From the NCBI GenBank assembly GCA_965246845.1, contig CBDFFR010000012.1:620001-684000 (forward strand): a DNA stretch of 64,000 nt, read 5' to 3'. This document shows positions 24,804 to 33,832 of this stretch, piece by piece. Numbering within the stretch: the first letter of the stretch is position 1; each line of letters opens with the position of its first letter. The notes beneath the pieces were generated by a model, which did no database searches, was not told where the DNA came from, and was given only the letters and a program-made list of their open reading frames with translations. The position numbers and the translations under genes were made by a program. The stretch is from JBBRMW01 sp965246845. GTDB lineage: Bacteria; Chloroflexota; Anaerolineae; Aggregatilineales; UBA2796.

Positions 24804-25738
24804 TGCGTACTTTAAGGCCCTTTGGGGCTATCCTGCTCGTTGTCGTGTCTATCCTTGCGTTCCCATTCGTGCTGGCGAATATTGGCGCGACGCTGCTCAT
24901 GCGCCGCCGCGTCCCCAATCCAGCCAACCCGCCCGATCACTACGGCATCGACTTCGAGGAAGTGACCTTCCCCAGCCGCAGCGACAAGGTGAAAATCGTC
25001 GGCTGGTGGATACCCGCGCAGCAGCCGAAAGGCACAATCATTATGTGTCACGGCAACAATGGCAGCATGGACCGCGACACAAAACGCATGGTCCCGCTGC
25101 ACGAAGCCGGCTTCAACGTCCTGATGCTCGATTTCCGCGCGCATGGTCGTTCCGGCGGGATGCAGGTCACGTTCGGGATGTACGAGAAAGAAGACCTGCT
25201 CGGCGCGCTGGATTACCTCGCCGAACAGCGCGACATTACGAAAGTCGGCCTGTTCGGGTTTAGCATGGGCGCGGCGACTGCGCTGATCACGGCGGCACTC
25301 AGCGATAGTGTGGTTTGCCTCGTCGTGGATAGCCCCTTCGGGCGGCTGACGCGCTCCGTTTCCGGCTGGTGGCGGCAGCATGGTGTGCCGCCAGTCATCG
25401 CGCGTGAGTTGGCGCGCTGGATACTCGCGACGGCCACGCTCCGCACTGCCGGGCGCATCGACCAGACCGACCCGATACGCTGGACGGTGCATATCGGTCC
25501 GCGACCGATCCTCTACATCTGGGGTGGGCGCGATCCATTTGTCAGCAAGCGCGAAATCAAGCGTATGGTCAGCCTTTCCGCCGGACCGACCGAGACATGG
25601 ATCGTCCCGAACGTCGGGCATCGCGGCGCGTACAACGACGACCCCGAAGTATACAAACGACGCGTGGTCGCGTGGTTCGATAAATATCTGACGGAAGCGC
25701 AGCCCGCAGAAAATGTCGAAGCCGCAGCGCAATCATGA
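24803..25738 (+). CDS. Alpha/beta hydrolase with N-terminal membrane anchor
   Basis: About 311 residues. ATG 24803 follows GGAGG at 24794-24798; GTG 24800 is the alternative, and both overlap the previous stop. A membrane anchor covers residues 8-30. The hydrolase domain shows an oxyanion-region HGNNGSMD, the nucleophile elbow GFSMGA with Ser near 153, Asp in IWGGRDPFV and His in NVGHRGAY. It is similar to the BAAT/YqkD-like serine hydrolases. The substrate is unknown. Third gene of a tight cluster with SDR and the folding-factor lipoprotein. Confidence 0.85.
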   Translation: MRTLRPFGAILLVVVSILAFPFVLANIGATLLMRRRVPNPANPPDHYGIDFEEVTFPSRSDKVKIVGWWIPAQQPKGTIIMCHGNNGSMDRDTKRMVPLHEAGFNVLMLDFRAHGRSGGMQVTFGMYEKEDLLGALDYLAEQRDITKVGLFGFSMGAATALITAALSDSVVCLVVDSPFGRLTRSVSGWWRQHGVPPVIARELARWILATATLRTAGRIDQTDPIRWTVHIGPRPILYIWGGRDPFVSKREIKRMVSLSAGPTETWIVPNVGHRGAYNDDPEVYKRRVVAWFDKYLTEAQPAENVEAAAQS

Positions 25739-25796
25739 ATTGACCTAGCTATCACCGATACGCTTGTTTTGAACTTGATCTTGCTACACCAGAATA

Positions 25797-25819
25797 GCGC
25801 GGCGGCTTCAGCCCCGCGC
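25797..25819. repeat. REP-like hairpin repeat, copy 2
   Basis: Arms GCGCGG (25797-25802) and CCGCGC (25814-25819) with inner GGCT/AGCC. It is identical to the unit at 21727-21749 except for one loop base. It directly precedes the GH31 remnant. Confidence 0.75.
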
Positions 25820-25825
25820 ATCGAT

Positions 25826-26044
25826 GTTGTGCGTGGGCGCTGCTTCGACTATTGGACCAAACATGCCGTAGACGGTCCGCAATGGCTGACTGTCAATGCG
25901 CCGCTTGACCGCATCCCACTTTATATCAAAGACGGTGCGATTATCCCATATGATCGTCTACAACAATACATCGCCCACGATCTGCCACCAGTTGTTGATC
26001 ATTTTGAAATATACGGAGATGGCGAAATACGCGGTCCGGCAGGA
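25826..26044 (+). pseudogene. Remnant of a glycoside hydrolase family 31 enzyme
   Basis: The reading frame encodes FDYWTKHAVDGPQWLTV and then NAPLDRIPLYIKDGAIIPY, which matches the region just after the catalytic barrel of GH31 alpha-glucosidases/alpha-xylosidases, where the usual motif is APLDxIPLFVRAGAIIP. Nothing of the catalytic barrel precedes it; upstream is a hairpin repeat. A short beta-like segment (VVDHFEIYGDGE) follows, then an unrelated sequence. I read it as the leftover of a deleted gene. Confidence 0.6.
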
Positions 26045-26111
26045 ATGAAAGTAGTTACGTACATATTAGCACTGTCTCAATCCGCGTGTTTTTATCTTTG
26101 TCTCCCTTCCC

Positions 26112-27278
26112 CTACTGCGTGGCGATGAAGAAATCTCCGTCAGCAATTGCCGCATTGCTGCCCGGACCAATATAGGTTACACCATTTGTTGTCAGATTAA
26201 CTTGGAAAAGACCTGTTTGCGCGAGCGCATCTAATTTGCTTAACGAGTTCGATGTAGGGATAACAGTAAAGACTACACGATCTCCCTTCGGCGATACTGC
26301 CGCCGAACCTATAATCGAAGATGGTTTTTCAAAGAGTTTTGATTCGTTTCTGGTCGTTAGATCATACTTCCATAAAGATGTTTCTTGTGCTGCATTTGAC
26401 GAATTCACACTGCTATAGATGATCGTATTGCTGTTTGGTAGCCAGGCAATCGGCAACGGTTTAGCTAAAGACATGATAGTCTTGCCAGTTTGAAGATCAA
26501 GCAAATCGACTCTTGGTGAACCATTTATCCACACCTTACAAAATGCTTTTGTGTTGTCCCATGATACGGCTCCATCCAGTCGAACGCTGTACCTTACCCA
26601 CTTGGTCTCAAGATTAAAATTTATCATCCGCAATCCAATATTAAAATCTTCAGCATCTTGAACTTTGATGGCGGTGTTGAAAACAAAACCGTCTGTCATC
26701 CTAATCAGCTTTATATAGGGTGGAATTAGAAAGGAGTTCTCGCCGCGCTCTCTTCGACGAATCACTGACGAGATACTATCTGTAGGACCTTCTCCTATTA
26801 CGATCTGGATTTCAGCCGTTCCAATGAGTCGTACATCACCAGTATTGACGTCAATTTCTGAAATTTCTTGAATGTTTTTTCCGGGTTCGGAGCGTATCAG
26901 AGACACATAATAGATAGTATTGCCATCTGCCGACCAGATTGCATACGGATTAAAGTATTGCGAACACTCGGGCAGGGACATCGCACGTAACTTTTTCTTA
27001 TTCTCAAGTACGTAAATATTGCAACTATCGCTGAAGAGAAGCGCATCGCCAGTTGAAGACCAACTCAAGTTGGAATACTTGAGAGAGTCATAAATTTCAC
27101 TGATACCATCATCGGTTAGTTTAATCGTGTGGGAATATAGATCGGTCAAGTAGACATTGCCGTCTGTTCCAACAAAAGCAATTGGCTGATAGTAATGTAC
27201 CATCGGACTTGACCAAGCATGAGCAAGAGTGTGGATAAACAAAACACTAAAAACGCTATAGCAGACATTTTTCAACAT
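26112..27278 (-). CDS. Secreted beta-propeller protein, AT-rich gene (388 aa)
   Basis: A signal peptide (residues 3-20, LHAHA-type end) leads into repeated WD40/TolB-like blades: IAFVGTDGNVYLTDLYS, LSWSSTGDALLFSD, AIWSADGNTIYYVS, WLPNSNTIIYSS and AVSPKGDRVVFTV. No catalytic motif is seen. The gene is clearly richer in A and T than its surroundings, with codons such as AAT, ATA and TTA common, which points to horizontal acquisition. It has no operon partners. Likely a surface-binding or carbohydrate-related propeller. Confidence 0.75.
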   Translation of the reverse strand: MLKNVCYSVFSVLFIHTLAHAWSSPMVHYYQPIAFVGTDGNVYLTDLYSHTIKLTDDGISEIYDSLKYSNLSWSSTGDALLFSDSCNIYVLENKKKLRAMSLPECSQYFNPYAIWSADGNTIYYVSLIRSEPGKNIQEISEIDVNTGDVRLIGTAEIQIVIGEGPTDSISSVIRRRERGENSFLIPPYIKLIRMTDGFVFNTAIKVQDAEDFNIGLRMINFNLETKWVRYSVRLDGAVSWDNTKAFCKVWINGSPRVDLLDLQTGKTIMSLAKPLPIAWLPNSNTIIYSSVNSSNAAQETSLWKYDLTTRNESKLFEKPSSIIGSAAVSPKGDRVVFTVIPTSNSLSKLDALAQTGLFQVNLTTNGVTYIGPGSNAAIADGDFFIATQ

Positions 27279-27397
27279 GCTTCACCAAGATTTGAATTAA
27301 TTGATTGTGCTGTGTCATCGTTACGAGAGGTTATCATAATCATACCCCTTATTCCACGCTTTCATCCCGCTTGACCGGGCAAAACCGCGCTTCTGGT

Positions 27398-27428
27398 GTA
27401 GGGATTGCGGGTTGCCCGACCCGCTCCC
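27398..27428. repeat. GTAGGG-type hairpin repeat, copy 2
   Basis: Begins GTAGGG at 27398 and ends CTCCC at 27428, with an inner 6-bp stem GCGGGT (27407-27412) and ACCCGC (27419-27424). It lies between the AT-rich propeller gene and the TauE-like permease gene. Confidence 0.5.
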
Positions 27429-27446
27429 ATTCACCCGGAACTTATA

Positions 27447-28187
27447 TCACTTTAGAATAAGAATAACCCCGCTGAATGCCAGCAAAAACAACACCAGCCG
27501 CTCGAACGTCACCATATCGATCCGTTTATCCAGCATCACACCCGACCACACGCCGAACGGGACGAAAGGAAGCGCCCATACGACCAGTAAAATCCGCTCC
27601 GGCGTAAGCGTCCCCGACGCCAGATAGCCGGGGATTTTGAGCGCGTTGAGCATTGCGAAGTAGAGCGCCATCGTCCCGACAAAGACGGCGGGCGTCCGCT
27701 TCCAGAGCAGCATATAAATCGTGAACGGCGGTCCGCCCGCGTTTGCGACCGTCGAAGCGAACGCCGACCCCACGCCGTAGAGGTGGCTCGTCAACCGCGA
27801 CGGACCGCTATCGGCATCAACCTGTGCTTTCGCGCGGCGGCGGTCCCACAGGCGATACGCGACATACAGCAGCGCGACCACACCGAGGCCGTGTTGCAGC
27901 GTCGCGGGTGGGATCGTCCCAAGCGTCAGGCTCCCGACAATCACGCCGAGGATGCTCCCCGGCAGCACCGCGAGCAGGATGCGTCCGTCCCACCCGCGCC
28001 AATGCGCCGCCACCGCGAAGACATCCCCGACGACGAAGATCGGCAGCGTCAGTCCCACAGCCAGTGGCGCGGGCAGTACCAGCGCGAGCAGCGGCGTCAC
28101 GAGCGAGCCGAGCGCCTGCCCAAGCCCGCCCTTCGCCAGCCCCGTCAGGAAACAGCACAGCACGACAATGAAGAAGACGCCCGACAC
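27447..28187 (-). CDS. TauE/SafE-family permease
   Basis: A 246-residue polytopic membrane protein with about seven or eight hydrophobic segments, the size of the TauE/SafE family of sulphite/organosulphonate exporters. The motif FLTGLAKGGLGQALGSLVTPLLAL near residue 15 (GLAKGGLG core) and the mid-protein VGSAFASTVANAGGPP are typical of the two repeats. The solute cannot be predicted. It ends near a hairpin repeat and starts one base before the glyQS stop, so read-through from glyQS is likely. Confidence 0.85.
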   Translation of the reverse strand: MSGVFFIVVLCCFLTGLAKGGLGQALGSLVTPLLALVLPAPLAVGLTLPIFVVGDVFAVAAHWRGWDGRILLAVLPGSILGVIVGSLTLGTIPPATLQHGLGVVALLYVAYRLWDRRRAKAQVDADSGPSRLTSHLYGVGSAFASTVANAGGPPFTIYMLLWKRTPAVFVGTMALYFAMLNALKIPGYLASGTLTPERILLVVWALPFVPFGVWSGVMLDKRIDMVTFERLVLFLLAFSGVILILK

Positions 28188-31178
28188 CTAAAACCCGCTC
28201 AGTTTGCTGAAATCCGCGTAGCCACGCGCCATGTTCGCGATGGATTGCAGCAACGCGAGGCGGTTTTCGCGCTTGGCCGGGTCTTCATCCATCACGAGGA
28301 CCGTATCGAAGAACTGTGTGATCGCCGGGATCATCGTCTGGATTGCCGTCAGAAGGCTTTCCATGCTCCCATCGATACGCGCCCGCTGGTCCTTCGCCGC
28401 CTGATACAGCGCCTTCGACTCGTCAGGGGTGAGCGCCGCCGCATCGAGCGGATGCTGTGCCGTCTCCTTGCGCACGATGCGAACGCAGCGCGCGTAGGCA
28501 TCCAGCGTTTGCGCCCAATCCGTCCGCGCGGTCCACTCCGCGAGCGTGCGCGCACCAAGCAGCGCGCGATACGGGTTCACACTCTGTTCATTGAGTACCG
28601 CGTCCACCACATCGAACGGCAGTTGTTCCTCTTCGAGCAGCCACACCCGCAGCCGCCCCGCGATGAACTCCAGAATCTTCGCCTGTGCGCTCTCATCCAC
28701 CTGCACCGGGAGCGACCCCGCTACTACTTTCACCAGATCATGCAAACTCACATCCAGCTTGCGATCCAGTATGATTTGCACAACGCCAAGCGCCGCCCGT
28801 CGTAAACCGTAGGGGTCCGCCGTCGCGGTCGGCGTCAGGCCAACCCCGAACAGCCCGACGAGGCTATCCAGCTTGTCGGCCAGCGCGAGCAGCGTCCCCG
28901 CGCCGCTCTCCGGCAACCTGTCGCCCGCCGAACGTGGCAGGTTGCTCTCGAAAATCGCATCCGCGACTGGCTGCGGGAAGCCTTCGCGCACTGCGTATTC
29001 GCGTCCCATAATGCCTGCGAGCGCGGTCATCTCGACCACCATGCGCGTCGCGAGGTCGGCTTTGACAATCGGCGCGGCCTGCTTCGCGATCTTCACATCC
29101 GCATCAGAGAGTTTGAGCAACCGTGCAAGCGGCTCGACCAGCGCGACAATCCGCATGTTCTTGTCGTACATCGAACCGAGTTTTTCCTGAAAGGTGAGCG
29201 TCTTCAGACGCGGCAGTTGATCGGCCAGCGTGTGCTGGCGGTCATCGCGGAAGAAGAAATCGGCGTCGGTGAAGCGCGCAACGATGACGTGTTCGTTGCC
29301 GTGTACCACTTCCTCTAGGTACTCCGTCCCGCCGTTGCGCACCGCGATGAAGTGCGGGAGCAGTTTGCCATGTGCATCCACCACCGCGAAGTAACGCTGG
29401 TGCTTGCGCATCACCGTCACGAGGACTTCCAGCGGCAAATCGAGGAACTTGCGGTCGAAGGTTCCGAGCAGCGCGGTCGGCTGTTCCACGAGGTTCGCGA
29501 CCTCATCCAGCAGCTTTTCATCACGGATGATCGTCCCGCCGACCGAGGCCGCGATCTTGCCTGCTTCATCCCAAATACGTTCACGCCGCTCTTCCCGCGA
29601 TAGGACAATCCCCTGCGCGGCCATCTTCTCGAAGTAATCTTCCGCATCCCGTATCGCCAAATCAGGTGAACCTGCCGGGCGCGTCCCGCGTGACTGGTTG
29701 CCGCTCTGCACACCCGCGTACTCGAATGGGATCACGGCCTGCCCGATCAGCGCGACATACCAGCGCAGCGGGCGCGAGAACGCGATCCCGGTTTCGTTCC
29801 AGCGCATGGTCTTCCCGAACTTCAACCCGGCGATCAGTTCCGGCAGCGCCTTCGCGAGGACATCAATCGCGGGCTGGCCGGGCGTCTTGACGAGTGCCGT
29901 CACGTAGCTGCCGCCGTCCAGTTCTGCCGCCGTGAGCGACTCGACCGGGACTTTGTTCTTCCGCGCGAAGCCTTCCGCGGCTTTGGTCGGCTTGCCGCTC
30001 GCATCAAATGCGATATTCGCGGCGGGGCCCTTCACCACTGCCTCGCGATCCGGCTGCGACGGCGCGAGCGTTTTGGCAAAAATGGTCAGGCGGCGCGGGG
30101 TCCCGAAGACTGTCAGCCCAAAATGCGCGAGTCCAAGCGAGTCGAAGAGCGTCGGAGCCGCCTCGTTCAACTGCGCCAGCGCATCATCCAGATCATCTGC
30201 GGGCAGTTCTTCCGTCCCGATTTCAAGCAAAAAGTCACCCGCGGGCGCAGGCTCGGATGTGCGCGCCGTCGCGGGGAGCAACACCGCCACAGGCCAGTTT
30301 TTGCCGATGTGATCCATCGGAAATTCCATCTCCTGCCGCTGGTCCACAAACGCCCGCGCGACGGATTTTGTCGCCTCGCGCATTCTGCGGAAGTAACCCG
30401 CGCGCTCCGTGACGCCAATCGCGCCGCGCGTATCCAGCACGTTGAACAGGTGGCTGCACTTCAACACGTAATCATAGGCAGGCTGCACGAGTCCGGCTTC
30501 CAGCGCGATCTTCGTCTCGCGTTCGTAGGTATCGTAGACGCGCTTGAGTTCATCCACGCTTGCGATCTCGAAATAATACTTGCTATATTCCCATTCGCTG
30601 CGCTTGAACACATCCGCGTAGGTCAGTTCCGGCGTCCACTGGATTTCCCACGCCGCGTTTTTGCCTTGCAACGCGAGGACGATCCGCTCCAACCCGTAGG
30701 TGATCTCTACACTCACCATATCGAGCGTGATGCCGCCTGCCTGCTGGAAGTACGTAAACTGCGTAATCTCCTGCCCATCCAGCCAGACTTCCCAGCCGAG
30801 ACCCCACGCGCCGAGCGCAGGCGATTCCCAGTTGTCCTCGACGAAGCGTACATCGTGCTTGCGCAGGTCGATACCGAGCGCTTCCAGACTCTTCAAATAC
30901 AATTCCTGCGAATTACCGGGATCGGGTTTGAGGATGACCTGATATTGATAATAGGATTGCATCCGGTTCGGGTTCTGTGAGTAGCGACCATCATCCGGGC
31001 GCACGCTGGGCTCGACATATGCTACGCGCCAGGGTTCGGGACCCAGCACGCGCAGCAGGGTCGCCGGGTTGCCCGTCCCCGCGCCGACCTGCACGTTATA
31101 CGGCTGCCACAGCAAACAGCCCTGTTCCGCCCAATAGCGGTGCAGGGTCATAATCGCATCCTGAAACGACATACTCAT
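28188..31178 (-). CDS. glyQS: Glycyl-tRNA synthetase, fused alpha and beta chains
   Basis: 996 residues covering what is GlyQ plus GlyS in most bacteria. Residues 1-300 are the catalytic alpha chain (QGCLLWQPYNVQVGAGTGNP, EPSVRPDDGRYSQNPNR, YVLKCSHLFNVLDTRGAI). After a short linker, residues 325-990 form the beta chain, beginning FLLEIGTEELPA and containing RGTRPAGSP and the C-terminal tRNA-binding region. It charges tRNA-Gly. ATG 31178 is chosen because it directly precedes the conserved SFQDAIM start and lies after a promoter; longer in-frame starts at 31217 and 31262 would cover that promoter. Confidence 0.93.
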   Translation of the reverse strand: MSMSFQDAIMTLHRYWAEQGCLLWQPYNVQVGAGTGNPATLLRVLGPEPWRVAYVEPSVRPDDGRYSQNPNRMQSYYQYQVILKPDPGNSQELYLKSLEALGIDLRKHDVRFVEDNWESPALGAWGLGWEVWLDGQEITQFTYFQQAGGITLDMVSVEITYGLERIVLALQGKNAAWEIQWTPELTYADVFKRSEWEYSKYYFEIASVDELKRVYDTYERETKIALEAGLVQPAYDYVLKCSHLFNVLDTRGAIGVTERAGYFRRMREATKSVARAFVDQRQEMEFPMDHIGKNWPVAVLLPATARTSEPAPAGDFLLEIGTEELPADDLDDALAQLNEAAPTLFDSLGLAHFGLTVFGTPRRLTIFAKTLAPSQPDREAVVKGPAANIAFDASGKPTKAAEGFARKNKVPVESLTAAELDGGSYVTALVKTPGQPAIDVLAKALPELIAGLKFGKTMRWNETGIAFSRPLRWYVALIGQAVIPFEYAGVQSGNQSRGTRPAGSPDLAIRDAEDYFEKMAAQGIVLSREERRERIWDEAGKIAASVGGTIIRDEKLLDEVANLVEQPTALLGTFDRKFLDLPLEVLVTVMRKHQRYFAVVDAHGKLLPHFIAVRNGGTEYLEEVVHGNEHVIVARFTDADFFFRDDRQHTLADQLPRLKTLTFQEKLGSMYDKNMRIVALVEPLARLLKLSDADVKIAKQAAPIVKADLATRMVVEMTALAGIMGREYAVREGFPQPVADAIFESNLPRSAGDRLPESGAGTLLALADKLDSLVGLFGVGLTPTATADPYGLRRAALGVVQIILDRKLDVSLHDLVKVVAGSLPVQVDESAQAKILEFIAGRLRVWLLEEEQLPFDVVDAVLNEQSVNPYRALLGARTLAEWTARTDWAQTLDAYARCVRIVRKETAQHPLDAAALTPDESKALYQAAKDQRARIDGSMESLLTAIQTMIPAITQFFDTVLVMDEDPAKRENRLALLQSIANMARGYADFSKLSGF

Positions 31179-31213
31179 GGGGAGGAAACCTTCGATTGAG
31201 GAGAAAACTTTGC

Positions 31214-31241
31214 TCATTATACCCCGGCGGCTACCTCTGTT
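31214..31241 (-). promoter_or_regulatory. Probable glyQS promoter
   Basis: On the minus strand: TCAACA as a weak -35 (31236-31241), a 16-base spacer and a consensus -10 TATAAT (31214-31219). Transcription would start roughly 30 bases before ATG 31178. Confidence 0.55.
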
Positions 31242-31330
31242 GAGTGGCAAATCGTTATTCAATCGTTCACCTGCCTACAACCCGAAAGCCCGAAAGCCCG
31301 ATACACTCCGTCCGTCACAAGGGGATCAAT

Positions 31331-32176
31331 ATGGCCTACGAACTACCGCCACTACCCGCACTTCTGGAACAATACCGCGACCTGATTGCGGCAAGCGTTC
31401 GGCCATATATCAAAATCACGCCGATACCCGCGCGTGACACGACGCTGTTTGAAAGCAAGTTCGGCGGCTACCCGTACCTTCCACTTGGGACAGAATATCC
31501 GAAAGACTCGGAAGGCAAAGAAATGGGACTCCTTGCACAAATCAATTTTGCGGAAGTGCCGCCGCTCGACCCGCTTCCCCGGCAAGGAATTTTGCAGTTC
31601 TATATTTCGTATGGCGAAAGCACTGATGGCATGTTTGGTCTGGATTACCATCGTCCGACTGAACAAATTGATTGGCGCTTATTGTGGTTTCCAGATGTAA
31701 CACACGACGAAGCAGCGCTCATCACCGATTTTTCGTTTTTATTTGCTCGTGCAACCGCGTATTACAATACGCCGGAGATATACTTTGCATCTGCCCCTAC
31801 GCTCCGTATGATGTTTGAACTTAATCAGCATCCGCTTGTTGCCTTCACATATGAGTTCGCGAAATTGATCCCGCGCGCCAACTCGCAAGGATCGTGGAGT
31901 GAGCAGTTTAGCGATGAGGAGTTGGATGCGTGGGATGAGTACGCTGCGACATCTGAAACCCTGCATAAAGGTCATCGTTTAGGCGGTTACGCTACATTCA
32001 CACAATACGATCCGCGTCTTGAAACGAACCCTGCGCCTACTTTAATGCTGTTACAAATCGAATCGGATCAATACTTCTTGTGGGGTGATAACGGTATTGC
32101 GCACTTGTTCATCTCGCCAGAAGACCTTACCGCACGGGATTTCAGCCGCGTTTGTTATCAGTGGGATTGCTATTGA
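31331..32176 (+). CDS. DUF1963 (YwqG-like) protein
   Basis: 281 residues from ATG 31331, preceded by a GGGG. The frame extends upstream into the glyQS promoter and that part is dropped. The order is that of the YwqG/DUF1963 family: FESKFGGYPYLP, MGLLAQINFAEVPPLDPLP, GILQFYIS, then LGGYATFTQYDPR and LLLQIESD near the C-terminus. Intracellular, without catalytic residues that I can name. The family is widespread and has no agreed function. Confidence 0.88.
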   Translation: MAYELPPLPALLEQYRDLIAASVRPYIKITPIPARDTTLFESKFGGYPYLPLGTEYPKDSEGKEMGLLAQINFAEVPPLDPLPRQGILQFYISYGESTDGMFGLDYHRPTEQIDWRLLWFPDVTHDEAALITDFSFLFARATAYYNTPEIYFASAPTLRMMFELNQHPLVAFTYEFAKLIPRANSQGSWSEQFSDEELDAWDEYAATSETLHKGHRLGGYATFTQYDPRLETNPAPTLMLLQIESDQYFLWGDNGIAHLFISPEDLTARDFSRVCYQWDCY

Positions 32177-32218
32177 AGACGGCGCTATCATATACGCGCT
32201 AATGCCTTCGAGGTCGCC

Positions 32219-33832
32219 ATGCGTCTTCCGCTTCGCCAGATGATCCTATTCACCGCCGCGCTACTCATGCTCACGCCGTTTTCGGCTGCCGCTCCTATCG
32301 TCCATGCAGCGCAGAGCGCAACTGCACCGTGCGGCGTGGTAGATAGCATCGCTTACCCCATCGACGGCGCGCACTTCGAGCGGGACGACTTCGGGATGTA
32401 CCGCGCGCCGTTCAACGGGCGGCATACGGGCGTCGATATGGCCTTCGACCGCTATGGCGACCCGGTGAAAGCCGTAGCGCGCGGTCGCGTCACGCTCGCG
32501 GACCCGAACGCATGGGATACGGAAAAGGGCGTGGTGATCATCGAACACGTCCTGCCCGACGATACGATTGTCTTCTCGCTCTACGGGCATATGGAGCCAG
32601 TCAACGGCCACGCCTTCCCGACGGTCGGGCAGTGCATCAACATGGGCGAGGTCGTGGGGTCGGTCGGCCACCCCTCGAAGGGCGCGCCACACCTGCATTT
32701 CGAGATTCGCAAACGCGAGGCGAGTTCCGGCGGTCCGGGCTATTCGCTCGCGGAGCCGCTCGATTCCGGGTGGATGCACCCGATTGATTTCATCGAACGC
32801 TGGCAATTGCGGCTCAAACCTGCCTACCGCGCGATGATCACGGCGGGCGGACCTCCCACCGCGCCGCCCGTCTTTCAGAGCGATGGGAGCGCCGTCTTCG
32901 CGACGGAGAACACCCTCGAACGCCGGAACGCGGCGGGCGCGACGCTCTGGCGGCTGGATATTCCGCGCCTGATCGGGATCGTCGCATTGCCCGATGGAAG
33001 CGTGCTGGGTCGCACCGCCGATAATCAGGTTGTCGTCGTCGCGGAAGGCAGCTTCAAGGATTATTGGAAGGCCGACCGCGCGCTGCAAACCCCACCGATG
33101 CGCGTGGGTAACTCCATTGTGTTCGTGGGCGCGGATCAGAACGCGGTGTCGTACAGCATGGAAGGCAAAATCCAGTGGCAGGCCGGACCCTTCGGCGACC
33201 ATCTGGAGAAGGCAGTCGCGAGTGGCGACCTCGTGGCGCTCAGTACCGGGCGCGACAGCACTTTCCAGCTCTATGTCTTGAATTCGGCGGGCAAAATCAT
33301 CTTTCAGGCGGCGGCTCCCTCGCCGATTGTGCCGCTGCGCGCTCCGAACGGCGGCTTCTATGTGATGGTCGGTCCGCAGGTCGGGCGGCTCGGCGCGGAC
33401 GGCAAATGGACGCCCTTTCTGGATGTCGGGTTGGCGCTCGGAAGGCAGGCGCAAATCGCGGTGAACCCGAAAGGCGAAACGTACATTTATCCTGGTTACG
33501 GTCAAAAGCTGTTCGCCTTCGGACCCGATAGCAAACTCAAGTGGACCGCGACCCTGCCCGGAACCGCGTTCCAGCCGCCGCTGCTCGGTACGGGCGCGGG
33601 CTGTCTGCTCTATGCGCTGGCAGGCGACGGGACGCTGCTTGCCTATCGCGCCAGCGATGGCAAACTCACAGGCATGACGGCGCTCTATCCCGGTGGCGCG
33701 CGCGGACACGCGGCGGCACGCTGGATGACCGTCAGCGCGAATGATATTGTGCAGTTTTCGGCGGGGTTCCTGACGGCGGCGGCGGTCGATGGACCCACGC
33801 TTGCGAATGTGAGCGCGTGTGATGCAGGGTAA
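32219..33832 (+). CDS. Secreted M23 peptidase domain fused to a PQQ-like propeller
   Basis: 537 residues. The signal peptide spans residues 1-31. A LytM/M23 metallopeptidase domain follows, with zinc ligands H69 and D73 (HTGVDMAF) and H158/H160 in HLHFE; YGHMEP is the usual fourth-strand motif. From about residue 200 the protein is a beta-propeller with repeated short blades (VFATENTLERRNAAG, KLFAFGPDSKLKW, LLAYRASDGKL) resembling PQQ-binding repeats. M23 enzymes cut peptidoglycan cross-links; the propeller may bind wall or carry out sensing. Overlaps the next gene. Confidence 0.87.
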   Translation: MRLPLRQMILFTAALLMLTPFSAAAPIVHAAQSATAPCGVVDSIAYPIDGAHFERDDFGMYRAPFNGRHTGVDMAFDRYGDPVKAVARGRVTLADPNAWDTEKGVVIIEHVLPDDTIVFSLYGHMEPVNGHAFPTVGQCINMGEVVGSVGHPSKGAPHLHFEIRKREASSGGPGYSLAEPLDSGWMHPIDFIERWQLRLKPAYRAMITAGGPPTAPPVFQSDGSAVFATENTLERRNAAGATLWRLDIPRLIGIVALPDGSVLGRTADNQVVVVAEGSFKDYWKADRALQTPPMRVGNSIVFVGADQNAVSYSMEGKIQWQAGPFGDHLEKAVASGDLVALSTGRDSTFQLYVLNSAGKIIFQAAAPSPIVPLRAPNGGFYVMVGPQVGRLGADGKWTPFLDVGLALGRQAQIAVNPKGETYIYPGYGQKLFAFGPDSKLKWTATLPGTAFQPPLLGTGAGCLLYALAGDGTLLAYRASDGKLTGMTALYPGGARGHAAARWMTVSANDIVQFSAGFLTAAAVDGPTLANVSACDAG

